A stretch of 20,914 bases of DNA from Ruminococcaceae bacterium UBA7135. Its GTDB lineage: Bacteria > Bacillota > Clostridia > Oscillospirales > Ruminococcaceae. The notes beneath the pieces were generated by a model. That model made no database searches. It had not been told where the DNA came from and saw only the letters and a program-made list of their open reading frames with translations. The DNA lies in the NCBI GenBank assembly GCA_002492075.1, contig DKXD01000158.1, forward strand, positions 4,564-25,477. Reading direction: 5' to 3'. This document shows positions 7,796-15,038 of the stretch, piece by piece (position 1 is the stretch's first letter; each line of letters opens with the position of its first letter). Made by a program: the position numbers and the translations under genes.

Positions 7796-9595
7796 ATGAA
7801 AATTAAGAAGTTAATGGCAGCTGCTATGACCGCAACAATGGTAACAACAGCCGTACCACTGTCAAGTGTGCTGACAAACGCTGTCGGCGTTGCGGTAAGC
7901 CCGGATGAAGTGCTCGAACGGGGGGATGAATTTGTCGATGGAAATCTAAAGTATGAGGTAAATGAAGACGGTACATTATGTCTTTATAGCGTAGTTAATA
8001 AAGATGAAGTCACATCGCTTGAGATTCCCGCACAGGTCAAAGGAAAAAATGTAACAAGTGTTGCATACAATGCTTTTCAAGGTTGTCAAAACCTTACATC
8101 GGTAACTATACCCGACGGTGTAAGTACCTTTTTCAAGAATGGAGAGAATTATTGTTTTAGACAATGCCCTCGTCTGGTCGAGATCAATATCAGCGAAAAT
8201 AATTCGCAATATGCTTCCGAAGATGGAGTTTGGTTTAACAAAGACAAAACAAAGCTGATTTACTATCCGGCAGGCAAAACGGAACAGACTTATAAAATAC
8301 CGGACAGTGTAACAAGCATTGGTTATTACGCCTTTAACCAAACCGGTTCCGATTCGAGTGCGCTGACAACAATAATTACGCCTGTCGACGTAACAGATAT
8401 TAATGCATTTGCTTTTTCGGGCTGTAAAAGTCTAAAATCAATAACATTATCGGATAACATTGTAAGTATTGGCGGTGAGGCTTTTTCCGGTTGTTCCGGT
8501 TTGGAATCAATAACGATACCGGAGAGCGTAACAGAAATTGGCATGAGGGCTTTTAGAGGTTGTTCCAGCCTTACGTCAATAACGATACCGGAGGGCGTAA
8601 CAGAAATTGGAAATGAGACTTTCATGGCATGCTCCAATATAGAATTGATAAATTTGCCGAGTAGCGTAACAGACATTAGCTCTTTAGGTGTTTTTAGCGG
8701 ATGTGACAGCTTAATCACAATCAATGTCGACGAAAACAATATACGATATTCTTCTGAAAATGGTGTTTTGTTTTCTGAAGATGAAGAATGGGGAAAACAG
8801 CTGTTTAGATATCCGGCAGGCAAAACAGAATCTACTTATGCGATACCGGATGGCGTAACAAGTACGTATCATTACGCATTTGATAATTGTTCCGGTTTGA
8901 AATCAATTGTAATACCTGAAAGTGTAACAGTGGTTGGTGCTTCCGGGTATTCGGAGGATTCTTCCGAGGCATGGATAAATCTTGATGATGTGTACTACAG
9001 CGGCAGCGCAGAGCAGTGGGATAAAATCGAAATTTATGAAAACAACGACAAGCTCAAGTCCGCAGCGATACACTATAACTGTGCCCCGATTGATATCACG
9101 GACAAAAACACCGGAATAAACGCGAGTGGAATACTCCCCAACGGAGCTAAGCTCTCTGTAACACCTATCATGGAGCAAACCACAGACACGCAGTATGCGT
9201 ACGATCTCTCATTCACCGATGCAAATGGCAAAGAAGTTCAGCCGGAGAGCAACGTGACTGTAAAAATCCCCGTTCCCGAAGCGTTTAAGGATAAGAAGCT
9301 CTATGTATATCACGTTCTGGACGGAAAAAACATACCTATTGAACACATTGTTGAAGACGGTATGATAGTATTTTCCGCTGACCATTTCAGCACGTTTATC
9401 ATCTCCGAAAAACAGCTTTCGGAAACCGAAGAGCAGCCGAGCGAACCGGAAATCGTCACCCCCGGCGACACCGATAAAAACTCCGGCACGTTAAACGGAA
9501 ACGACCAAGCCAGCACTGGTATAGCTTTAGCAACAGCGCCCGTTATTCTGACGGCGTGCGCGGCTGTTGTGATATTTAAGAAGAAACAGTTTTAA
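7796..9595 (+). CDS. Secreted BspA-like leucine-rich repeat surface protein, membrane-anchored
   Basis: A 599-aa surface protein. Residues 1 to about 30 are a Sec signal peptide (MKIKKLMAAAMTATMV with a hydrophobic core). Residues about 70-385 hold LRR_5/TpLRR units of about 23 residues with the pattern AFxGCxxLTSITIPxxVTEIG; the units at about 208-275 are nearly identical. Two copies of a longer module, YSSENGVLF...YPAGKT...IPDGVT, occur near 138-175 and 318-355. Residues about 428-535 form a beta-rich domain shared with the next gene, followed by an acidic Glu/Pro-rich stretch, a membrane helix (about 575-593) and a KKK tail. There is no LPXTG, so anchoring is probably by the helix itself. 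GGAGGGA lies before the ATG. The family binds host or substrate surfaces; the ligand is unknown here. Base composition of the repeat part is more AT-rich than the flanking operons. Confidence 0.88.
   Translation: MKIKKLMAAAMTATMVTTAVPLSSVLTNAVGVAVSPDEVLERGDEFVDGNLKYEVNEDGTLCLYSVVNKDEVTSLEIPAQVKGKNVTSVAYNAFQGCQNLTSVTIPDGVSTFFKNGENYCFRQCPRLVEINISENNSQYASEDGVWFNKDKTKLIYYPAGKTEQTYKIPDSVTSIGYYAFNQTGSDSSALTTIITPVDVTDINAFAFSGCKSLKSITLSDNIVSIGGEAFSGCSGLESITIPESVTEIGMRAFRGCSSLTSITIPEGVTEIGNETFMACSNIELINLPSSVTDISSLGVFSGCDSLITINVDENNIRYSSENGVLFSEDEEWGKQLFRYPAGKTESTYAIPDGVTSTYHYAFDNCSGLKSIVIPESVTVVGASGYSEDSSEAWINLDDVYYSGSAEQWDKIEIYENNDKLKSAAIHYNCAPIDITDKNTGINASGILPNGAKLSVTPIMEQTTDTQYAYDLSFTDANGKEVQPESNVTVKIPVPEAFKDKKLYVYHVLDGKNIPIEHIVEDGMIVFSADHFSTFIISEKQLSETEEQPSEPEIVTPGDTDKNSGTLNGNDQASTGIALATAPVILTACAAVVIFKKKQF
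9383..9476 (+). repeat. 94-bp exact direct repeat, copy 1 (C-terminal module of first LRR gene)
   Basis: Bases 9383-9476 are identical to 10803-10896, offset 1420 bp. They encode the end of the shared beta domain and the acidic linker (HFSTFIISEKQL onward to TPGDTD). The sequence on either side is similar but not identical, so this is a recently homogenised part of an older duplication. Confidence 0.93.
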
Positions 9596-9620
9596 GCCAT
9601 AACACAGGAGGAAATGCTAT

Positions 9621-11021
9621 ATGAAATTTAAAAAAATAACGGCTGTAATTCTTGCGGCAACAATAACGTTTGGCTCACTTACTACATTTGGTTTGGCAGA
9701 AGAGAACTTAACGGCGGATGATTCTGAGCAGGTTCAGGCACATACGGCAGGCAGCACCTTTATTGAGGGCGATTTGCAATTTAAAGAGCTTGAAGACGGC
9801 ACTTTAAGCGTTTCATGTGCAGACGAAAGCAGAGAAACAATTACAGAGGCTATCATACCAAATGAGGTAAATGGGAAGATGGTTACAAAAATGGAAAACT
9901 TTGCTTTTGAGGATTGTAAAAAGCTTACCTCGATAATTATTCCCCAAAATGTCACAAACGGAATTAAGAGCGATTGTTTTGGAGGGTGTATAAACCTTGC
10001 TGAAATAAAAATTGATTCGGAAAATATAGTGTATTCATCTGAAGATGGCGTTGTATTTAATAAAGATAAAAGCAATCTGATTTACTATCCTCAAGGCAAA
10101 ACCAATAAATATTATACCATCCCCGAAAGTGTTACAAATATTGGCTGGAGTGCTATGGTTTATAGCGAGAACCTTATGTCAGTAAAAATTCCAAACAGTG
10201 TTGCAGAAATTGTTTCAGAATCCATGTGGGGAATGACCGGACTTAAAACATTAATAATACCAGATAACGTAACAACATTAATGCCGGGATCGTTTACCGG
10301 GTGTATAAATCTTGCTTGGGTTTTTATACCCGAAAGCGTTGCAACACTTAGCGGCAGTGCTTTCGCGGCGAGTGTCAGTACTGCGGGAACTTCTTTTAGT
10401 GATAACTTCACAGACATTTATTATGGCGGTAACAAAGAGGACTGGAACAAGATAAGCGGTGCCAATTCATATGATAACATCGTAACAATACACTACAACT
10501 GTGTTCCAATCGATATCACCGATAAAACCACAAAAATTAACGCCACAGGCATTTTTTCAACGCAAGTGGATTTCTCTGTAAAGCCCATAGAGGAACTATC
10601 CAACGATACGCAATACGCCTATGACTTAACATTCACCGATGCAAGCGGCGTTGAAATTCAGCCCGAGACTGAGGTAACAGTAAAAATTCCCGTTCCCGAA
10701 ACGTTCAAAGACAAAGAGTTATATGTATATCACGTTCTTGACGGAAAAAACATTCCCGTTGATACCGTTTTCGAGAATGGTATGGCAATCTTTACCGCAG
10801 ATCATTTCAGCACGTTTATCATCTCCGAAAAACAGCTTTCGGAAACCGAAGAGCAGCCGAGCGAACCGGAAATCGTCACCCCCGGCGACACCGATACCGC
10901 AAACTCGGGCGGCAGCGAGTCCGGCTCCGATCAGAAGTCTACGGGTATTGCGCTTGCGATAGCTCCCGTTGTTCTGGCGGCAGGCATGGCGGTTGTCGCG
11001 CTCTCCAAGAAGAAAAAGTAA
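9621..11021 (+). CDS. Second BspA-like leucine-rich repeat surface protein
   Basis: A 466-aa paralogue of the preceding protein, 25 bp downstream and surely co-transcribed (AGGAGG before the ATG). A signal peptide covers about 1-26, with cleavage probable near GLAEEN. There are fewer, more diverged LRR_5 units (about 85-250), one YSSEDGVVFNKDK...YYPQGKT module (138-165), and a YYGGNKEDWNKI segment before the C-terminal domain. Residues about 292-400 match the first protein closely (PIDITDKTTKINATGIF, VTVKIPVPETFKDKELYVYHVLDGKNIP). The Glu/Pro linker, hydrophobic helix (about 441-461) and KKKK end repeat the same anchor design. The shared end beside unlike repeat arrays suggests one anchoring platform with different binding faces. 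Ligand unknown. Confidence 0.87.
   Translation: MKFKKITAVILAATITFGSLTTFGLAEENLTADDSEQVQAHTAGSTFIEGDLQFKELEDGTLSVSCADESRETITEAIIPNEVNGKMVTKMENFAFEDCKKLTSIIIPQNVTNGIKSDCFGGCINLAEIKIDSENIVYSSEDGVVFNKDKSNLIYYPQGKTNKYYTIPESVTNIGWSAMVYSENLMSVKIPNSVAEIVSESMWGMTGLKTLIIPDNVTTLMPGSFTGCINLAWVFIPESVATLSGSAFAASVSTAGTSFSDNFTDIYYGGNKEDWNKISGANSYDNIVTIHYNCVPIDITDKTTKINATGIFSTQVDFSVKPIEELSNDTQYAYDLTFTDASGVEIQPETEVTVKIPVPETFKDKELYVYHVLDGKNIPVDTVFENGMAIFTADHFSTFIISEKQLSETEEQPSEPEIVTPGDTDTANSGGSESGSDQKSTGIALAIAPVVLAAGMAVVALSKKKK
10803..10896 (+). repeat. 94-bp exact direct repeat, copy 2 (C-terminal module of second LRR gene)
   Basis: Identical to 9383-9476 in the upstream paralogue and in the same reading frame. 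Recombination between the copies would delete about 1.4 kb and leave a single chimeric LRR gene. Confidence 0.93.
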
Positions 11022-11039
11022 TTTGTCCATATATGTTTT

Positions 11040-11069
11040 TCGCGTCCCGGAAAATCGGGGCGCGATTTT
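11040..11069 (+). terminator. Intrinsic terminator after the LRR gene pair
   Basis: TCGCGTCCCG (11040-11049) pairs with CGGGGCGCGA (11056-11065), a 10-bp stem with one G-U pair. It has a 6-base loop and TTTT at 11066-11069. It lies 18 bp after the second LRR gene. Confidence 0.88.
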
Positions 11070-11238
11070 ATAAAAAATTCACAAAATCCTTTGACCAATA
11101 TAAATATAGTACGCGAATAAAACGTGATGCCCGCGTTAAAATACATTGTAAGGACTATGAAACGATATCAAAACTTTCGTCTCCACATTTCCTCCTTATC
11201 TTTTGTAAATATACTTTCTACATTCCGAACATTAGGGC

Positions 11239-11260
11239 AAAAACAGCCGCGTCATCGCGG
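11239..11260 (-). terminator. Intrinsic terminator of the glycosidase operon
   Basis: On the minus strand CCGCG-ATGA-CGCGG forms a 5-bp GC stem with a tetraloop (11260-11247). It is followed three bases later by five Ts (complement of the A run at 11239-11243). It starts directly after the stop codon of the last gene. The short stem makes it moderate in strength. Confidence 0.7.
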
Positions 11261-12682
11261 TCATCTTACCGTTCCGACGGGTTCGTAACGGATACGGAAA
11301 CTCGGAAGCTCCGTCAGCTCGGCGTAATAGTTCTCTGTCCAATCGGCCGCGCCGTTATCGACGTTTACGCCGTCGGCGGGAGTGGCAAACAGCTTCAAAG
11401 TGAGTTCTGCCGCTCCGTTGAGCGGTTTTTCGTAGAACGCGGGCATAAGATCGACGGTTTTTGTGCTCGGACTTTTGTAAAACCACTTTCCGTTAAGCTC
11501 CAGCATCAACGACAATGGTTCATTTATAGTCACTTCGCAGAATATCGGAGTCCTCTCGAACGGGAGCTTTATCGCTGCGCCGTCCGCGTCCTCCGCGCCG
11601 CCCCAGCGCAGCCGCACCGGGAGCTCAGCGCCGCCTCTCAGCTCCGTTTCGGGCATAAAGTACGGGTCGTTCAGAACCTTTTTGTACTCGCGCATTATCG
11701 GCTGTGGTATGCCGACGTCTTTGTTGTTCGGGTCTTCTATCTCAAGACCCAATCTTCCTCTGTCGCGGAACTGATAGAACGAGACCGATTTGAACCAATC
11801 CGCTTTTTCGTCGCGTATCATCTCATAGAAGCGGAGCACGCTCTCGCCCTGCTCCGCCGCACCCGTAACGTCGCCGTCGGTATTCAACTCGGCGGTTATC
11901 ATAGGTTTGGGTACGCCTCCGTTTACCTGCGTAAGTCGCTCAAACGTCTTCTTGAAAAGCTCGAAATTATCCTTGACGCAGCCCGTGGTGTGACTGTCGC
12001 CGCCCTTTTCCGCGACGTCGAACGGCCAGCCGTAATGCAGCGCCAAATACGCGTCGCCGCTCCACTCGTCCGCCGCTCTGTAAGCATCGGCGAACGCCGC
12101 CTCCTGCTCGACCGAGCCATCCTCGTTTCTCGCAAATCCCGCGCAGAACACCGTTTTGACATTCGGCGCTTCTTCCTTGATGATGTTCGCAAAGCGCACA
12201 AAGAACGCTCCGATTTCCTCGAATGAAAAGCGGCGGTTATGCGTGAACCACGTGCCGACGCACTCGTGATTTATGCGCAGTCTCATTCTGCCGTAGGGCT
12301 TTAAGTCACGAGCTATTTTACGCAAGGACTCATCGGGAAGAGAGCAGTCTATCGTAAGCGTAAGAAAAACGTCCTGCCCGTGACGGCGCACGTCTTTCAT
12401 CTGCTCGAAAGGCTGACCGTTCGCGCCGTAAGGAAAATAATCGTCATACGGGTAATCCCACTGGAAGTGTATCTCCATATCCTTACAGGTAACGGATATT
12501 TTTTTGTTGCTCCATTCGGGGTCGTTGGGGTAGTAGGTATACATCAGCCCAACGGAACGATGCGGTCTGCCGAGAACGTTCAGAATATAATCTTGATTCA
12601 CGTACTCGCCGCGCTCGCTGCCGTCGCCGAGGTCAAGCGCGCATTTCGCCGCGCCGAGATGAATGCGGTAGATATCGTTCAT
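11261..12682 (-). CDS. Putative clan GH-A-like glycosidase, family not assigned
   Basis: A 473-aa protein without signal peptide, last gene of the operon. I do not recognise its family. Residues about 100-340 look like a TIM barrel: LTLTIDC, RMRLRINHECVGTWF with Glu140 after Asn-His, FCAGFARNE, LALHYGWPFD (residues 213-222), and PKPMITAELNTDGD with Glu265. In retaining clan GH-A enzymes (for example GH26 or GH5) an acid/base Glu ends strand 4 and a nucleophile Glu ends strand 7. Glu140 and Glu265 fit those places, 125 residues apart. From about 345 on there is a beta-sandwich-like domain (SLMLELNGKWFYKSPSTKT). Only 4 bp separate it from the GH31 gene, whose last codons supply its GAGGTGA ribosome binding site, so translation is probably coupled. 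A hydrolytic role on oligosaccharides made available by the GH31 and GH2 enzymes is inference. An accessory non-catalytic barrel is the main alternative. Confidence 0.62.
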   Translation of the reverse strand: MNDIYRIHLGAAKCALDLGDGSERGEYVNQDYILNVLGRPHRSVGLMYTYYPNDPEWSNKKISVTCKDMEIHFQWDYPYDDYFPYGANGQPFEQMKDVRRHGQDVFLTLTIDCSLPDESLRKIARDLKPYGRMRLRINHECVGTWFTHNRRFSFEEIGAFFVRFANIIKEEAPNVKTVFCAGFARNEDGSVEQEAAFADAYRAADEWSGDAYLALHYGWPFDVAEKGGDSHTTGCVKDNFELFKKTFERLTQVNGGVPKPMITAELNTDGDVTGAAEQGESVLRFYEMIRDEKADWFKSVSFYQFRDRGRLGLEIEDPNNKDVGIPQPIMREYKKVLNDPYFMPETELRGGAELPVRLRWGGAEDADGAAIKLPFERTPIFCEVTINEPLSLMLELNGKWFYKSPSTKTVDLMPAFYEKPLNGAAELTLKLFATPADGVNVDNGAADWTENYYAELTELPSFRIRYEPVGTVR

Positions 12683-12686
12683 ATTG

Positions 12687-15026
12687 TCACCTCATCTCCA
12701 GCATTACGGACGTTTCGCCCGCCGCAACGCTTAACGTCTCTTCGCCCGCGAGCTTTACCTTGAACGGCTTCGGGGCGCTCGAGAATGTCACCTCGACTTT
12801 ATTTCCACGGCGCACCGCTTTTAACTCGAATACCTTATTCGCGTCGGTATCGTAAACAGGTGCGGTTATCTCTGCTCCCTCGCTCGGCTCGTAGATGACG
12901 AACTCCGCGTTTTCGAGATAATCGTATTCAAATCCGCGCTTGAAATCACCGTAAGCGATGATGGAATTCGGCTTTGCGAGGCACGGAAGACCGAAATAAT
13001 CATAAGTCTCTTTATAGAACTTGCCGCCCTCGTATACCTTGCCGCTGATTATATCCGTCCATTTTCCCTCGGGGAGATAGAACTCGCCCAAACCTTTATC
13101 GTTGAGTATGGGAGCGACAAGGATATTGTCGCCGAACATATACTGACGGTCAAGGGTAAGGCACGCGGGGTCGTTCGAGTAGTCGACTACCATCGCTCTC
13201 ATCATCGGAACGCCCGTTTCGTGCGTTTTTATCGCCTGCGCCCAGAGGTACGGCATAAGTCTGCCCTTCAGCTTTGTGAAGAACCTCAGTACATCCACCG
13301 CCTCGTCGTCGAACAGCCACGGAACGCGGTAGGAGTTGTTTCCGTGAAGCCGCGAATGAGAGGACAGCAATCCGAACGCGCTCCAACGCTTATAGATATC
13401 GGGAGTGGCGGTCGACTCGAAGCCCGAGATATCGTGACTGTAAAACCCGAAGCCGCTCATACAAAGCGACAAACCGCCGCGTATCGTCTCCGCCATCGAC
13501 GTGTACTCCGCCGAGCAGTCGCCGCCCCAATGCACGGGGAACTTCTGCCCGCCTACGGTCGCCGAACGTGCGAACAGGCACGCCTTGTTCTCGCCGTAGT
13601 ATTCTTTGAGCACGTTGAACACGGTTTTGTTATACAGGTAGGTGAAATAGTTGTGCATAGCCACGGGGTCTGAACCGTCGTAGTATTTTACATTGATCGG
13701 TATCCTCTCGCCGAAGTCGGTCTTAAAGCAATCTACGCCCATTTCGCAGAGCTTTTTGAGCTTGGACGCATACCACTCGCAGGCGGCGGGGTTGGTGAAA
13801 TCGACTATCGCGAGCCCCGGCTGCCACATATCGCACTGGAACACGCTTCCGTCGAGATTCTTTATCAGATAGCCGCCCCGCTTGCCCTCCTCGAACAGCG
13901 GCGAGCACTGACCGATATACGGGTTTATCCAAACGCAGGTCTTGAGCTGCTTATCCGTCTTCAGGCGTTTGAGCATCGCGGGCGGGTCGGGGAACTGGCG
14001 CTTATCCCACTCGAAATTGCACCATTGGAACTCCTTCATCCAAAAGCAATCGAAGTGGAACACCTCAAGCGGGATATCGCGCTGTGCCATACCGTCGATG
14101 AACGATGTTACCGTCTCCTCGTTGTAATCCGTGGTAAACGACGTGGTGAGCCACAAGCCGAACGTGAACGCGGGCGGCAATGCCGGTTTTCCCGTGAGGT
14201 CGGTGTAGTTTTCGAGAACCTCTGCGACGTTTTCGCCGCCTATCACGAAATATTCCAGCGTTTCGCCCGGCACGGTGAATGATACCTTTGAGACAGTATC
14301 GGAGCAGACCTCAAACGACACGTTATCCGAGGAGTTTACGAATATCCCATAGCCCTCGCTCGATACGTAAAACGGAATAGACTTATACGACTGGTCGGAG
14401 CAAGTGCCGCCGTCGCTGTTCCAGATCTGCACGGTCTGACCGTTCTTGACAAACGGCGTGAATTTCTCGCCAAAGCCGTAGAAATACTCGCCGATGTTCA
14501 TCGAGAGCTGCTCGCGGATGTATGTCGTCTTTTCGTTGCGCGGATAATCCCAAAACGTATTGTCTTGGGCGGCGTCAAGGCGCGACGACTTTATAAACTC
14601 GCTTTCCGTAATAACGGATGCGCTTCTCCACGCGCCGCCCGTCAAGCGCTTATCCTTGTAATAATACTGTACACTGTAGCCGCCTTTTGCGATAACGACT
14701 TTAGTGTCTCCCGAAACGATCTCCCAATTGTTCTCGTTTTCCTTTATCTCGGGCTTGAAGCCTTGAAGCTCGTTAAGCTCAAAGCGCGGAACATTGTCCA
14801 AGCCGCCTTTATAGTGCGCCATCGACACCTTGATGACGTTCTTCTGCGTCGATGTGATCGTGATATCAAGACAAGGTCCTCCGAGGGTCTGTCCTCTGTT
14901 CTGAATATACTGCGTCGTAACGTAAACATTGAGTCCGTTCTCCACGGGCGTTATCTCGTATGCCTGCGCCGCGTAGTTTACATCATAACCGCGCTTGTTG
15001 AGCCAAAATCCGTCCGAAAATCTCAT
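12687..15026 (-). CDS. yicI: GH31 alpha-xylosidase, YicI type
   Basis: Releases alpha-linked xylose from the non-reducing end of oligosaccharides such as xyloglucan fragments or isoprimeverose. At 779 aa it matches E. coli YicI (772 aa). Order: N-terminal beta-sandwich, (beta/alpha)8 barrel from about 285, and C-terminal beta domains. The nucleophile is Asp437 in KTDFGERIP and the acid/base is Asp503 in HWGGDCSAEY. Their 66-residue spacing equals that of YicI Asp416 and Asp482. The substrate-pocket segments GLWLTTSFTTDY and HFDCFWMKEFQWCNFEWD are close to YicI, including the Phe and Cys-Phe residues linked to xylose preference. There is no signal peptide, so it is cytoplasmic. AAGGAGG precedes the ATG, and GH2 ends 12 bp upstream. 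With GH2 and GH13 neighbours it probably helps break down a mixed imported oligosaccharide. Confidence 0.93.
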   Translation of the reverse strand: MRFSDGFWLNKRGYDVNYAAQAYEITPVENGLNVYVTTQYIQNRGQTLGGPCLDITITSTQKNVIKVSMAHYKGGLDNVPRFELNELQGFKPEIKENENNWEIVSGDTKVVIAKGGYSVQYYYKDKRLTGGAWRSASVITESEFIKSSRLDAAQDNTFWDYPRNEKTTYIREQLSMNIGEYFYGFGEKFTPFVKNGQTVQIWNSDGGTCSDQSYKSIPFYVSSEGYGIFVNSSDNVSFEVCSDTVSKVSFTVPGETLEYFVIGGENVAEVLENYTDLTGKPALPPAFTFGLWLTTSFTTDYNEETVTSFIDGMAQRDIPLEVFHFDCFWMKEFQWCNFEWDKRQFPDPPAMLKRLKTDKQLKTCVWINPYIGQCSPLFEEGKRGGYLIKNLDGSVFQCDMWQPGLAIVDFTNPAACEWYASKLKKLCEMGVDCFKTDFGERIPINVKYYDGSDPVAMHNYFTYLYNKTVFNVLKEYYGENKACLFARSATVGGQKFPVHWGGDCSAEYTSMAETIRGGLSLCMSGFGFYSHDISGFESTATPDIYKRWSAFGLLSSHSRLHGNNSYRVPWLFDDEAVDVLRFFTKLKGRLMPYLWAQAIKTHETGVPMMRAMVVDYSNDPACLTLDRQYMFGDNILVAPILNDKGLGEFYLPEGKWTDIISGKVYEGGKFYKETYDYFGLPCLAKPNSIIAYGDFKRGFEYDYLENAEFVIYEPSEGAEITAPVYDTDANKVFELKAVRRGNKVEVTFSSAPKPFKVKLAGEETLSVAAGETSVMLEMR

Positions 15027-15038
15027 GGTGTATCCTCC

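Noticed and set aside
8460..8620. Short direct DNA repeats that might suggest a tandem array
   Set aside because: They are in-frame 69-bp LRR units inside a coding gene, explained by the protein repeat.
9500..9595. Possible LPXTG sortase signal at the ends of the LRR proteins
   Set aside because: There is a hydrophobic helix and basic tail but no LPXTG or close variant; STGIALA alone is not enough.
11168..11188. Strong AAGGAGG (11191-11197, minus strand) followed by ATG and only six codons (MWRRKF)
   Set aside because: It lies downstream of the glycosidase terminator without a visible promoter; most likely a remnant of a lost gene start or chance.
11033..12226. 397-codon plus-strand open frame overlapping the terminator and the last glycosidase gene
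   Set aside because: It starts in the LRR terminator, has no family features and is Arg/Val-rich as expected for an antisense shadow; the minus-strand gene is well supported by coupling and motifs.
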